Assembly: GCA_045661205.1 (NCBI GenBank)
Contig: JAZRFE010000028.1
Span: forward strand, 1 to 49,811
DNA length: 49,811 nucleotides
Reading direction: 5' to 3'
DNA from: HGM04593 sp045661205
Lineage (GTDB): Bacteria; Bacteroidota; Bacteroidia; Bacteroidales; Bacteroidaceae
A model generated the notes under the pieces. It was not told the origin of the DNA. It was given only the letters and a program-made list of their open reading frames with translations, and searched no databases. Shown here piece after piece: positions 8,340 through 17,480 of the stretch (the first letter of the stretch is position 1; the number at the start of each line of letters is the position of its first letter). A program made the translations under genes and the position numbers.

Positions 8340-9176
8340 CTATCGTAAAGTAAACTTGGCTTCTATGGGGAAGTGGTCCGAAATATATTTCGCTCCAAAG
8401 TCTCCGTCAAGAGTGCGGAACTCATTGCACACCACTCTGCGGCCACGATAAAAAATATGGTCAATAACAGTCATTCGTTTTGCACCACCAAAGCCATTAT
8501 AAGTGCCTTTATTGTCAGTGACAGGAGCACACTTACGCGCTGCTTTCATATTTTCATACAAAGGACTAAGGGCTTCATTTTCGCTCTCGATATTAAAGTC
8601 ACCTGTAAGTACCACATTTGCATTCTTGCCTGCAATCTCACGAATTTTCTCCACTATCAACTTCGACGACTCCACACGAGCCACTTTTCCTTTGTGGTCG
8701 AAGTGTGTATTAAAATAGAAGAACTTCTGCTTCGTGGCTTTATCGCGTAGCTTCACCCACGTGGTTATACGCGGAAGAGCCGCATCCCATCCACGCGACA
8801 CCTTCTCGGGTGTATCGCTCAACCAGAATGTGCCACTGTCGAGAAGGTCGAAACGCTCCTTATTATAATATATAGTCACAAACTCGCCACCGTTCTTTCC
8901 ATCGGAACGACCTACGCCTACACGAGCATATTGAGGACACACGCTGTCAATATATTGCATGTGAGGAAGCATGGCCTCTTGTAGACCAAAAGCATCGGGC
9001 CGGTGCTGCTCGACCATATTTTTTGTAGCATGCTTGCGAAACTGCCAGCTATTCTCTCCGTCACGCGCAAGTGTACGGATATTATAGGAAATAATCTTAA
9101 CATTAATAGGGGATTTTGCAGCAACTGCACCACACGCCGACAAAAAGACAAGAAAGAAAAATATATGCTTTTTCAT
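8340..9176 (-). CDS. Secreted endonuclease/exonuclease/phosphatase-family hydrolase
   Basis: 278 residues. The N-terminus is an export signal with a possible lipobox (LSAC at 12-15). The EEP fold motifs are present: ISYNIR, LQEA (metal-binding Glu), THFDHKG, LTGDFN, IDHIFYRG and SDHFPIEAKF with the catalytic Asp-His pair. Relatives include secreted nucleases, sphingomyelinase-like and sugar-phosphate hydrolases, so the substrate cannot be fixed. It is the last gene of the operon that starts with the Wzi-like gene; mutS2 ends 12 bases upstream. Confidence 0.88.
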   Translation of the reverse strand: MKKHIFFFLVFLSACGAVAAKSPINVKIISYNIRTLARDGENSWQFRKHATKNMVEQHRPDAFGLQEAMLPHMQYIDSVCPQYARVGVGRSDGKNGGEFVTIYYNKERFDLLDSGTFWLSDTPEKVSRGWDAALPRITTWVKLRDKATKQKFFYFNTHFDHKGKVARVESSKLIVEKIREIAGKNANVVLTGDFNIESENEALSPLYENMKAARKCAPVTDNKGTYNGFGGAKRMTVIDHIFYRGRRVVCNEFRTLDGDFGAKYISDHFPIEAKFTLR

Positions 9177-9188
9177 GCTATAAATAAT

Positions 9189-11696
9189 TTATGCCAATTC
9201 CACAATGGTTATTCCCGCGCCACCAAACTGTACATGCTCGTCGCGGAAGCTCTCTACCACAGGTATTGTGCTGAGGTATTGTCTGAGCAGGGTGCGTAAA
9301 ATACCGTTACCCGTACCATGTAGCACACGCACCTGACGTACACCACACACCGTTGCATCGTCTATAAAATAGCTAACTGCTTGCACTGCCTCCTCACCAC
9401 GCATGCCACGCACATCAAGTTCACTCTTGAAGTTGAGTCGTTTGTTATGCAGATTCTCTTGAGTCTCGCTTGTAAGGAAAGAGACGGCACGTTTCTCGGC
9501 CTTAGGAGCATCGCACTGTTCGAGACGTTCCAACGAAACGGTAGATTTTATTGCTCCGAAACGCACTACGGCATCTTTCTTGTTTACCGTAAGCACCTCG
9601 CCAGCAACCTGCTGTCCGCGAATTTTCACATAAGAACCCACCACAATAGCAGGAGTCTTTTTCTCCACAACAGGAGCATTGGGAGCTTCGTTTTTCTTTT
9701 CGCGTTTGCCGTTCTTCTTGCGCTCCTGACGAGCAAGAAGTTTAGCCATTTCACGGTCGGTTCGCTCGCTCTGCTGACGACGTGCAAGCTCCTCGACCTC
9801 GCGACTGAAATCGCTCAGTTCCTTGCGCACAAGTTTCGTGCGTTCCTTCTCGGCCTTCGCCTCTACTATCTCGCGGATGGTATTTTCAATCTTTGCGTTT
9901 GCCTCTTTTATCAGACGCTCGGCCTCTTCGCGCGCCTCGCGCATCACCTCTTTGCGACTGCGACGCAACTCCTCGGCCGAAGCACGATACTTATCTAGGG
10001 CATCATCAAGTTCTTTCTCTTTGAGGTGTACATTTTTTCTCTTCGACTCCCAATAGCGTTTGTCACGCACTATGTCCTGCAAATATTTGTCCGACTGGAT
10101 ATAGTCGCTACCTACAATTTCCGATGCATCCTTTATAATATCCTCGGGCAGACCTATCTTGCGTGCAATCTCCACAGCAAATGAGCTGCCGGGATTACCT
10201 ATCTGCAATTGGAACAACGGTCTCATTTCGCCCCTGTCGTAAAGCATGGCACCATTCACCACACCCGGCGTGGAGTCGGCAAAATGCTTAAGATTCTGAT
10301 AGTGGGTAGTGATAATTCCAAATGCCCCGCGCTCATTGAATCGTTTGAGGATAGCCTCGGCCATAGCACCACCAATGAGAGGCTCGGTACCGTTGCCGAA
10401 CTCATCGATAAGGATAAGAGAGTGGGCATCGCAACGACGCAGAGTGTTCTTCATGTTCAGCAGATGGCTCGAATAGGTACTTAGGTCGTCTTCGATGCTC
10501 TGCTGGTCGCCAATATCGATGAAAAGATGACGGAAAATTCCTGCGTTGCTACGCTCATGCACAGGAATCAGCAAACCACACTGCAACATATACTGCAAAA
10601 GTCCGGCTGTCTTAAGACATACAGATTTTCCACCCGCATTGGGACCCGAAATGAGCAATATGCGTCTGTCACCATCGAGCTGAATATCTAGGCGCGACAT
10701 GCGTTTGCCATGCTTCTGCAACGAAAGCTCGAGAAGCGGATGGCAAGCGGCTCCCCAATCCATCATGGGGCGCATGAGCATTGCCGGCTTTACAGCATCG
10801 AAACGCATCGCAAGCTGTGCCTTTGCACGAATAAAATCCATTTCGCCCAAGAAGTCGTAAGCCGACAAAAGGTCGGGCACATGCGGGCGCAGTTCATCGG
10901 AAAATGCAGTAAGTATGCGAATGACCTCTCGACGCTCCTCGGCCTCAAGCTCACGTATGCGGTTGTTGGCCTGCACCACCTCGGCAGGCTCTATAAAGAC
11001 AGTCTTTCCACTTGCCGACTCATCGTGAATGATACCGTTCATCTTGCGTTTGAGAGCCGGAGCAACAGGAATAACCAAACGGCCGTCGCGCAACGTGGGC
11101 GAAGCATCTTTCTCGACAAGACCCTCGGCCTGCGCACGACGCAGAATGGAGTTCAACGTGCGGGAGATGCTTCCCGAAGTGCGGGAAAGCTCACTGCGCA
11201 GCGATGCCAATGCCGGCGAAGCTGAGTCCTTCACTTTGCCAAACTTGTCGATGATAGTATCTATCGAACGCAACAGCGAGGGGAGAACATCTATGTCGCC
11301 AGCCAAACGACGGAGATTGGGATAGAGAGGATTATCCTCGCCACTCTCCGAACCATCGCCCTGTTTGCGCAGCAACGACAGCATGCGACCTATCGTTTCT
11401 AGTGAGCGACGAAGCGAAAAAAGTTCCTCCTCGCCCATGTACATGCCCGAAATGCGTATGCGCTGCAAAGGCTCACGCACATCGTAATAGTAGTCGCTTG
11501 GAAAATTTTGTTCGAGTTGCAAGATACGCACAAACTCCACAACCTCGTCGAGACGTCTGTTTATAGTCTTGAAGTCGGTCATAAACTGCATATCATCGAC
11601 ACGCTCCTCGCCCAAACGGCACAAAGTATACTCTTTGAGCATGCGTCGCACCGCGTCAAACTCTATCTTATTTTCAAAATTATCGGGATATATCAT
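9189..11696 (-). CDS. mutS2: MutS2 family ATPase/nuclease
   Basis: 835 residues from ATG 11696 (MIYPDNFENK); the upstream in-frame start at 11708 would be TTG and is less likely. The MutS-type ATPase has Walker A (SGPNAGGKS), Walker B (LILIDEFGNGTEP) and the TTHYQNLK segment. A long coiled coil follows (about 510-680), then a KOW-like patch and a C-terminal Smr domain (LDVRG, HGTGNGILR). It lacks the MutS1 mismatch-recognition domain. MutS2 acts on recombination intermediates and, in some bacteria, collided ribosomes. Confidence 0.95.
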   Translation of the reverse strand: MIYPDNFENKIEFDAVRRMLKEYTLCRLGEERVDDMQFMTDFKTINRRLDEVVEFVRILQLEQNFPSDYYYDVREPLQRIRISGMYMGEEELFSLRRSLETIGRMLSLLRKQGDGSESGEDNPLYPNLRRLAGDIDVLPSLLRSIDTIIDKFGKVKDSASPALASLRSELSRTSGSISRTLNSILRRAQAEGLVEKDASPTLRDGRLVIPVAPALKRKMNGIIHDESASGKTVFIEPAEVVQANNRIRELEAEERREVIRILTAFSDELRPHVPDLLSAYDFLGEMDFIRAKAQLAMRFDAVKPAMLMRPMMDWGAACHPLLELSLQKHGKRMSRLDIQLDGDRRILLISGPNAGGKSVCLKTAGLLQYMLQCGLLIPVHERSNAGIFRHLFIDIGDQQSIEDDLSTYSSHLLNMKNTLRRCDAHSLILIDEFGNGTEPLIGGAMAEAILKRFNERGAFGIITTHYQNLKHFADSTPGVVNGAMLYDRGEMRPLFQLQIGNPGSSFAVEIARKIGLPEDIIKDASEIVGSDYIQSDKYLQDIVRDKRYWESKRKNVHLKEKELDDALDKYRASAEELRRSRKEVMREAREEAERLIKEANAKIENTIREIVEAKAEKERTKLVRKELSDFSREVEELARRQQSERTDREMAKLLARQERKKNGKREKKNEAPNAPVVEKKTPAIVVGSYVKIRGQQVAGEVLTVNKKDAVVRFGAIKSTVSLERLEQCDAPKAEKRAVSFLTSETQENLHNKRLNFKSELDVRGMRGEEAVQAVSYFIDDATVCGVRQVRVLHGTGNGILRTLLRQYLSTIPVVESFRDEHVQFGGAGITIVELA

Positions 11697-11717
11697 ATAA
11701 ACATTCAATTCCTATCA

Positions 11718-12131
11718 TTACCATTTACGCAACGTGTAACGTCTGTCGCCACTGTTCATTATTAACTTCTCGTCGTTGAGGGTTTCAATGACAAACACAG
11801 TGCTGTCGGAATATAGATAAAAGCCCGACAAAGCCTCGGGTGTGGCAACAATATGTTCTTCGAGGAACTTGCGAAAACCGCTCATCACAACAGTGTCGCC
11901 CGAATAACGCAAATTACCCAAATAACGCAGAGGCATCTCCTCGTCGTAATGCTTGCTCACAAACGTAAGATGACGCTGAAAAGAGTAATATATATTCTCG
12001 GGAGTAACTACCCCCCCGGCACTCTCAACACGTTGCAGTTGCCACATGCCGTCAAGCTCGCCATTGATATACACCTTGTCACAGGCAACAAACATCATAG
12101 CAAAAAAAAGTATCAAAAAGTATTTTTTCAT
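11718..12131 (-). CDS. Lipocalin-like lipoprotein
   Basis: 137 residues. A signal peptide ends in a lipobox (FVACD), so it is a probable lipoprotein. The segment LDGMWQLQRVES followed by alternating beta strands (HLTFVSKHY, RYLGNLRYSGDTVVMS, GFYLYSDSTVFVIETLNDEKLIM) resembles the lipocalin-like small lipoproteins of Bacteroides. Its start overlaps the Wzi-like stop by 4 bases (ATGA), implying translational coupling. The ligand is unknown. Confidence 0.75.
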   Translation of the reverse strand: MKKYFLILFFAMMFVACDKVYINGELDGMWQLQRVESAGGVVTPENIYYSFQRHLTFVSKHYDEEMPLRYLGNLRYSGDTVVMSGFRKFLEEHIVATPEALSGFYLYSDSTVFVIETLNDEKLIMNSGDRRYTLRKW

Positions 12132-13741
12132 CTTTTGTCAAATATTTCGCCCACTCTCGAGAAGGTGAACATTACTCCCAAATTATTGCCTATATATGTA
12201 CTTTTATCATACGCCACAGCCACTTTTCCCAACCATTTACTTGCAGAGGGCGCATAGACAAGTTCGCCCAACAACGATGTTGTATATTTCTTATGCCTGA
12301 AGGGGTTGGGATATGTTCCCCAATTTTCACTATAAGTATATTGCAACCTATATGTTAGCGGCAACAGCCCGCAGAAAGTACCATTGACACCGATATTATG
12401 AGCCACAAGACGGTTGCCACGGAACTTAAGACTGCCATTATCATTATATGCGGGAGAGATAACAAGCGGATTGCCCATGCCCATGCCCCAATGGTGCCAA
12501 CCGGGGTAGATACCATGATTGTAATAATTGTCGTTGCCGTCCATCTGCTCGCTGAAGTAGTCGTTAGGGTCGTGATAGAGCGCACCACTCTGCTCCTTTG
12601 TGGAGACATATTCATACTGCACAGCTGACACAAAGGGCAACACATGCGACTTGTTTGTGACTCTGAGACCAATGAGAATATCTTTCCAGGGATAGTAGAT
12701 TACGTTGCGACGACCATTCTTGTCGCTTTGATATTCAAAGAAGAACAACTGCGAAAAATCCTCGAACAGATGCTCACCATAAAGTCTGAACTCAACCTCT
12801 TTCAGTGGAACGGTAAAAGCCGCATGCCAACTTCCAAGCTGATTGCCCGAAATATTCGTCTGCTCCACTTCGGGGGTATCACCGCCGCCACTTAGCGGGA
12901 TGAACGCCTTCCAATAGTCGAAAAGTCCGGCAGGCATCGACACCTTCAATCCCTTGCCATGCGTGTATAGGTCGCCTCCGAACTGTGTGTACATCTCGAG
13001 ACCACCCTCGAAGAGCAAAGGAAATTTATCGGCCTTTCCCACCTCTATGAAACCCGCCTTGCTGTGATACAATATATTCTTTCCATATATGGTAATATCA
13101 TTGCCACGGGTGAAACTCTCTTGAAAGCCGCCATCGGTAAAGCAACCATAAGCAATATGTCCGCGAATCTTCAGCCAGCCATGCGTGCCGGGGAAAGGGA
13201 TATATTCGGGAATTTCGAGACGCACCTGCGGAACAGGACGACTGTTACCACTGTACGACATTCCTCCACTGCTGAGCATCATGAACTGTCGGCTGTAAAG
13301 GTTGGGGAAATATTCGTTTACAAGATTCCCACCGAAAGAGCTACCGTCAAACAACGAAACATGGGTACGCGTCTCGGCGAAACGCTCTTTGCTACCGATA
13401 CTCAACGTAAGCCATCGCCAGCTTGCCGATGCATAGAGTTGCTGAACGAAAAAATCAGCATTGCCGTTGGCAGCCGTCACAATATCACCGACTACATTAT
13501 AACTGAAATCATTCTTTAAACTGCCGCCATACTCGAGTCCGTAACGGCCATACAAGCTATTAGGCTCGGCCGAGACAAGACCCTGACGGTTGGCAGTGAG
13601 CCAATATGGTGCATTATCCCCATCGGTGGTAACAGCATTAAACTGAGTGAAATATCTCAGATAACTGCTCTGCTGTGCCTCGACGAGAGTAATGCCACAG
13701 GCAAACAACACCAATAAAAATATACGCAGGATTAGTTTCAT
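12128..13741 (-). CDS. Wzi-like capsule assembly outer-membrane protein
   Basis: 537 residues with a signal peptide cleaved near VEAQQ. The body is a large beta-barrel with many alternating aromatic strands. The early segment APYWLTANRQGLVS and the later FEVQ-type and YHYGIYPGWHHWGMG-like aromatic loops match the Wzi family of Bacteroidetes. E. coli Wzi helps hold capsule at the surface, but many Bacteroidetes homologues occur away from capsule loci, as here. It is the first gene of the operon with a lipocalin-like gene, mutS2 and the EEP hydrolase. A possible promoter (TTTG 13791-13794, TATCTTCG 13761-13768, spacing 22) lies 20 bases upstream. Confidence 0.82.
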   Translation of the reverse strand: MKLILRIFLLVLFACGITLVEAQQSSYLRYFTQFNAVTTDGDNAPYWLTANRQGLVSAEPNSLYGRYGLEYGGSLKNDFSYNVVGDIVTAANGNADFFVQQLYASASWRWLTLSIGSKERFAETRTHVSLFDGSSFGGNLVNEYFPNLYSRQFMMLSSGGMSYSGNSRPVPQVRLEIPEYIPFPGTHGWLKIRGHIAYGCFTDGGFQESFTRGNDITIYGKNILYHSKAGFIEVGKADKFPLLFEGGLEMYTQFGGDLYTHGKGLKVSMPAGLFDYWKAFIPLSGGGDTPEVEQTNISGNQLGSWHAAFTVPLKEVEFRLYGEHLFEDFSQLFFFEYQSDKNGRRNVIYYPWKDILIGLRVTNKSHVLPFVSAVQYEYVSTKEQSGALYHDPNDYFSEQMDGNDNYYNHGIYPGWHHWGMGMGNPLVISPAYNDNGSLKFRGNRLVAHNIGVNGTFCGLLPLTYRLQYTYSENWGTYPNPFRHKKYTTSLLGELVYAPSASKWLGKVAVAYDKSTYIGNNLGVMFTFSRVGEIFDKR

Positions 13742-13852
13742 CGTTTTTCTTTTTGCGATGCGAAGATACTAAGAACTGATGTAAAAACAGCAAATTTTAA
13801 TAAATATAAAAGAAGAAACTGTATTAATTCATATCTATTTATTTTTTTTGTG

Positions 13853-13860
13853 TATATTTG
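13853..13860 (+). promoter_or_regulatory. -7 element upstream of the remnant ORF and GH110-like gene
   Basis: TATATTTG matches TAnnTTTG on the plus strand. No TTTG lies at the expected distance upstream, so this is only half supported. Confidence 0.35.
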
Positions 13861-13890
13861 CTGTTATATGTTATTAACACAAAATAAACC

Positions 13891-13968
13891 ATGAAAAAAC
13901 TTTTATTCTTGGTTTGTTTACAACCATTACTTGTAGCGTCTTTGCAAAGGCACAGCGCCATCAGATAG
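13891..13968 (+). pseudogene. Remnant of an exported protein: frameshifted signal peptide
   Basis: ATG 13891 opens a 25-codon frame beginning MKKLLFLV. After codon 7, shifting by one base gives a second frame reading LFTTITCSVFAKAQRHQIE and then TAA, which looks like the second half of a signal peptide with an A-x-A cleavage site (AKAQ). The two halves together look like a gene start broken by one indel and truncated after ~25 residues. It has an A-rich start context and a -7 element upstream. It may be a dead gene start or a short leader peptide. Confidence 0.45.
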
Positions 13969-14001
13969 AATAAAAAATATTAATTATAAACTCACACAAT
14001 T

Positions 14002-15660
14002 ATGAACATTAAAAAAACTTTATGCTACGCGGCATTAGCCGCAGGTACATTGTTCGCCTCGTGTGGCAATGCACAGCAAGAAGTCTCCGTTGAAAAATTT
14101 GGAGCAATCCCCAACGACGGCAAGAGCGACTTTGAAGCTCTGCGTGCCGCAACAGTTTACTGCCGCGAGAACCCCGGCACCACCCTTTTCTTCCCTCCCG
14201 GAACATACGACATCGACAACGAGAAGGCTCGCAAGATAGAATTTGAAGCTGTAAGCGGAGCTTATGGCGAAAATGTACAGGGAGTACTCTTCCGCCCCGA
14301 CGGCCCCTATGTAACAGCCCTCGACTTGCAAGGCTGCAACAACACAACCATCAAGGCACACGGCGCTACCCTCTACCTGAACGGATGGTACGAGGTAGTC
14401 ACCATGCAGGGAGCAAAAAACATCACTCTCGAAGGCATCTCTATTCTCTATAACCGCCCGCCTTCAACAATCGGCCGCGTAGTAGAGACAACCCCCGAGT
14501 GGTTCGACGCAGAATTTGACACCGAGCGCTATCGTTACATCGACAATAAGGTGACAGGTCGTCTGCACTTCTTCGACCACATACGCAACCGCCTCTACAC
14601 AGGCTGGGCAAGCAAGAAAGAGCTTATCGCCCCAGGAAAGATACGTTTCCACTCGACAAGCAACCCTCCTCTCGGCGACTACTTCGTGTTGCGTCATGGC
14701 GGACACTACCGCCCCGCCATCATGGTCAAGGAGTGTGAGGATGTAACCATCCGCGACGTGAAGATACACAGCCAGCCGGGTATGGGTATCGTAGGCCACC
14801 TCACAAAGAACATCATGATTGACAACCTTCAGGTAGTTCCCGAGGTAGGTAGCGTAATCTCTTCAAATACCGACGCCACACACTTCACATCATGTTCGGG
14901 CACCATCACCATCCAGAACTCAAAGTTCAAAGGACAGGGCGACGACTGTACAAACATCCACGGCTACTACTATCGCATGTACCCTCAGGAGGGCAACAAG
15001 ATTGAGATAAAGATTGAGGGCGCCGACCTTCACGCACTCTCACTCGACTACCCCGAGATTGGAGACACAATGGTAATCATCGACAACAAGAGCATGGCCG
15101 AGCAGGGTCGCTACACAGTGCAAAGCGTAGACACCTCATCAGTAGACTGGAAGGTTGTTATCGGACTCGACAAACCCATCGAGGCCGAGAAATTTGAAAG
15201 CTGCTACATGTGGAACCACACACGTTTCCCCAAAGTACGCATCTACAACAACTCAGTACACAGTCACCTCGCACGCTCGTTCCTTATCAAGAGTCGCGAC
15301 GTGATTATTGCCAAGAACTGCATTCTCAACTGCACCCAAACAGCCATCAAACTCGGCGCAGAGCTTGGCTGGCGCGAAAGTGCCCCTGCCGAGAATGTCA
15401 TCGTCGAGGAGAACTACATCACAGGTTGCGGCTACGCATCGGGAGCAAACGCACCCTCGTGCATTACCCTCAGTACCGAGGCACGTCAGCGCCCTCCCTT
15501 CCTCAACAAGAACATCATCATCCGCAACAACGTATTCGACACCGACAAGAATGTCGCAGTACTTCTTAAGGATGCAGAGAACATTGTTGTAGAGAACAAC
15601 ATGGCAAACAAAACAGACTACGTAAAAATCGAGAACTGTCAGAATATCGAGATTAAATAA
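14002..15660 (+). CDS. GH110-like beta-helix glycosidase (alpha-galactosidase type)
   Basis: 552 residues. The export signal has a possible lipobox (FASCG at 18-22). The mature protein begins like pectate-lyase-fold enzymes (EKFGAIPNDGKSDFEALRAA, TLFFPPGTYDI) and carries repeated right-handed beta-helix turns (NITLEGISIL, DVTIRDVKIHS, NIIIRNNVFD). The segment NTDATHFTSCSGTITIQNS followed by GDDCTNIHG matches the core pattern of GH110 alpha-1,3-galactosidases, which remove terminal galactose from blood-group-B-type glycans. No SusCD pair is nearby. The fold is secure; the exact activity is inference. Confidence 0.7.
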   Translation: MNIKKTLCYAALAAGTLFASCGNAQQEVSVEKFGAIPNDGKSDFEALRAATVYCRENPGTTLFFPPGTYDIDNEKARKIEFEAVSGAYGENVQGVLFRPDGPYVTALDLQGCNNTTIKAHGATLYLNGWYEVVTMQGAKNITLEGISILYNRPPSTIGRVVETTPEWFDAEFDTERYRYIDNKVTGRLHFFDHIRNRLYTGWASKKELIAPGKIRFHSTSNPPLGDYFVLRHGGHYRPAIMVKECEDVTIRDVKIHSQPGMGIVGHLTKNIMIDNLQVVPEVGSVISSNTDATHFTSCSGTITIQNSKFKGQGDDCTNIHGYYYRMYPQEGNKIEIKIEGADLHALSLDYPEIGDTMVIIDNKSMAEQGRYTVQSVDTSSVDWKVVIGLDKPIEAEKFESCYMWNHTRFPKVRIYNNSVHSHLARSFLIKSRDVIIAKNCILNCTQTAIKLGAELGWRESAPAENVIVEENYITGCGYASGANAPSCITLSTEARQRPPFLNKNIIIRNNVFDTDKNVAVLLKDAENIVVENNMANKTDYVKIENCQNIEIK

Positions 15661-15677
15661 CAGTAATCTCCACCAGC

Positions 15678-15716
15678 AAAAGTTCCGCTGTATGTACGTA
15701 CAGCGGAACTTTTTTT
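15678..15716 (+). terminator. Terminator of the GH110-like gene
   Basis: A 15-bp stem AAAAGTTCCGCTGTA (15678-15692) pairs with 15699-15713 and runs into seven T on the plus strand, 18 bases after the stop codon. Confidence 0.92.
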
Positions 15717-15774
15717 ATGCAAAGAACATTGCAAACTTACCCACAATATAAAACGAAATAAACAGCAAGAGCAT

Positions 15775-15807
15775 TAAAACAAAACAGCCACACTGATGTG
15801 TGGCTGT
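15775..15807 (-). terminator. Terminator of the 6S-like RNA
   Basis: ACAGCCACAC and GTGTGGCTGT form a perfect 10-bp stem with a 4-base loop. On the minus strand it is followed by TTTGTTTT. It closes the RNA read from about 16000. Confidence 0.85.
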
Positions 15808-16000
15808 TCGTATGGGAAAGTTTTGCTACGCCGATAGAACGACGAAACTCCGAGTAAGTAAGATTTGAGAGTCCCATCTCTTTGTAATCCACCGGCACTT
15901 AATTGCTACCCGAAGGCGTGGCCCGCCATTGAGAATGAAACTTGTCTCGGTTTTCTGAGTATAATTGATGAGTTTCCCAGTCATCAAACGCAGCAAAACC
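15808..16000 (-). ncRNA. ssrS: 6S-like RNA (Bacteroidales-1 motif)
   Basis: This ~190-base stretch lies just after rplT and has no ORF. On the minus strand its ends pair: GGTTTTGCTGCG (15989-16000) with CGTAGCAAAACT (15819-15830), 12 pairs including G-U. Inside, GAAACTC pairs with GAGTTTC and CCGAG with CTCGG, leaving internal loops and a large central bubble. That rod shape is the hallmark of 6S RNA, which binds RNA polymerase holoenzyme. The Bacteroidales-1 motif, known to sit near L20 genes, has been proposed to be 6S RNA. It has its own full promoter and terminator. Identity rests on structure, position and signals, not on an alignment. Confidence 0.75.
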
Positions 16001-16005
16001 TATGG

Positions 16006-16036
16006 CAAAAATACAAACAGAAATCATAAAAACAAA
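16006..16036 (-). promoter_or_regulatory. Promoter of the 6S-like RNA
   Basis: On the minus strand TTTG (16033-16036), 19 bases, then TATTTTTG (16006-16013): an exact match to the Bacteroidetes consensus. The predicted start is near 16000, which coincides with the first paired base of the RNA. Confidence 0.8.
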
Positions 16037-16103
16037 TTATTTGTATAAAATTTTTCCATTATTTTTTTAGAGGCCACAAAAACCCGATGAAAATCAACAG
16101 CAT

Positions 16104-16134
16104 AAAAAAAGCGAGTGAAACAGATGTTTCACTC
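16104..16134 (-). terminator. Terminator of the thrS-infC-rpmI-rplT unit
   Basis: GAGTGAAAC (16113-16121) and GTTTCACTC (16126-16134) form a 9-bp stem with a 4-base loop, followed on the minus strand by seven T. It lies 25 bases after the rplT stop and separates it from the 6S-like RNA. Confidence 0.9.
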
Positions 16135-16158
16135 TCATATTGCATCATTGACCTAAGA

Positions 16159-16503
16159 TTACTTTACTTTATCAACGATAGCTTTGAACGCTGCAGGATT
16201 GTTCATTGCGAGGTCAGCGAGAACCTTGCGGTTGATCTCGATACCAGCCTTGTGCAATGCACCCATCAACTGAGAGTAAGACATACCCTCGAGACGAGCA
16301 GCAGCATTGATACGCTGAATCCACAAAGCGCGGAACTCGCGTTTCTTGTTACGACGGTCACGGAAAGCGTATGTAAGACCCTTCTCCCAAGTATTCTTGG
16401 CTACTGTCCATACATTCTTTCTTGCACCAAAGTAACCTCTGGTCAAACCTAAAATTTTCTTTCTACGTGCTCTTGAAGCAACATGATTTACTGATCTTGG
16501 CAT
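16159..16503 (-). CDS. rplT: Ribosomal protein L20
   Basis: 114 residues, the normal length. It begins MPRSVNHVASRARRKKILG and carries the basic N-terminal tail and conserved LWIQRINAAAR and GMSYSQLMGAL segments. It binds 23S rRNA early in 50S assembly. It is last in the infC-rpmI-rplT order that most bacteria keep, with a clear terminator after it. Confidence 0.98.
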   Translation of the reverse strand: MPRSVNHVASRARRKKILGLTRGYFGARKNVWTVAKNTWEKGLTYAFRDRRNKKREFRALWIQRINAAARLEGMSYSQLMGALHKAGIEINRKVLADLAMNNPAAFKAIVDKVK

Positions 16504-16580
16504 AGTTTTCTTTTTTTTGAATGTTAGCGCCGTTCTCTAACGGTCTTTAGGCTAAAAACATTCGGTTAATAATTAATTAC

Positions 16581-16778
16581 TTAGCGCAGAGCCAACAACT
16601 CTTTTACCATTTTAACATTTGAAGAATCGAGAACTGTAAACTTAACAAGGTTACGTTTCTGCTTCTTTGTTTTCTTTGTCAGGATGTGGCTGTGATAAGC
16701 ATGTTTCCTTTTGATTTTACCCGTTCCGGTAAGAGCGAATCTTTTTTTGGCACCGGAGTTAGTTTTAACTTTTGGCAT
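16581..16778 (-). CDS. rpmI: Ribosomal protein L35
   Basis: 65 residues, very basic, with MPKVKTNSGAKKRFALTGTGKIKRK, the standard L35 N-terminus (read here in pieces), and KMVKELLALR at the end. It lies between infC and rplT as expected. The 77 bases before rplT contain no clear leader structure. Confidence 0.98.
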   Translation of the reverse strand: MPKVKTNSGAKKRFALTGTGKIKRKHAYHSHILTKKTKKQKRNLVKFTVLDSSNVKMVKELLALR

Positions 16779-16829
16779 TTCTTAAAAATTAATAGTTAAT
16801 ATTTAATTGCGGCAATGTACTATCCAACA

Positions 16830-17429
16830 TTACTCGCTTTTTGTTTCGTTTGCAGGTTTCTGCTCGGGCTTGGCCTCTTTGGGCTGAGCTGCTTTCTTGG
16901 GCTGAGCCGCCTTTTTGGGTGACATCATTATTGTCATGCGCTTACCTTCGAGCACAGGCATCATATCGAGCTTGCCATACTCTTCGAGGTCGTTTGCGAA
17001 ACGTAAAAGCAACACTTCGCCCTGCTCTTTGAAGAGGATTGAACGGCCTTTGAAAAACACGTAAGCCTTTACTTTGTCACCATCTTTAAGGAAGCTGATA
17101 GCATGTTTAAGTTTGAAGTTGTAGTCGTGCTCGTCAGTCTGAGGACCAAAACGAATCTCTTTGACATCAATCTTCACCTGTTTTGCCTTCTGCTCCTTGG
17201 CGCGTTTTTTCAACTGATAGAGGAACTTTGAATACTCAATCAAGCGGCAAACCGGGGGAACTGCGGTAGGAGAAATCTCAACGAGGTCGAGTTCTTTCTC
17301 TTCGGCCAGACTCAACGCCTTGTTCAAAGGCATTACTACTGATTCAATATCATCACCGACAATACGCACTTCGCGAGCGCGAATCTGCTCATTTACGCGG
17401 TACTGATTCTTAAGGTTGTCGTTCTTCAT
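16830..17429 (-). CDS. infC: Translation initiation factor IF-3
   Basis: 199 residues. It starts with ATG rather than the AUU used in E. coli. The N-domain has YRVNEQIRAREVRIVG, the linker is Lys-rich, and the C-domain has KEIRFGPQTDEHDYNFKLKH. The last ~25 residues are a Lys/Ala/Pro/Glu tail with two KKAAQP repeats, longer than E. coli IF-3 and likely disordered. IF-3 keeps the 30S subunit free and checks initiator tRNA. Confidence 0.97.
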   Translation of the reverse strand: MKNDNLKNQYRVNEQIRAREVRIVGDDIESVVMPLNKALSLAEEKELDLVEISPTAVPPVCRLIEYSKFLYQLKKRAKEQKAKQVKIDVKEIRFGPQTDEHDYNFKLKHAISFLKDGDKVKAYVFFKGRSILFKEQGEVLLLRFANDLEEYGKLDMMPVLEGKRMTIMMSPKKAAQPKKAAQPKEAKPEQKPANETKSE

Positions 17430-17480
17430 TAATTAATTTATAAGTTCCTTTTATGTTTTTGATAATTTCAGCGTGCAAAT

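Noticed and set aside
13991..15660. Polysaccharide utilization locus around the GH110-like gene
   Set aside because: No SusC/SusD pair, sensor or other glycosidase lies on either side; the gene stands alone between a Wzi-like operon and a ribosomal operon.
16504..16580. L20 autoregulatory leader inside the infC-rpmI-rplT run
   Set aside because: Only weak short pairings are present and nothing resembles the known L20 leader structures.
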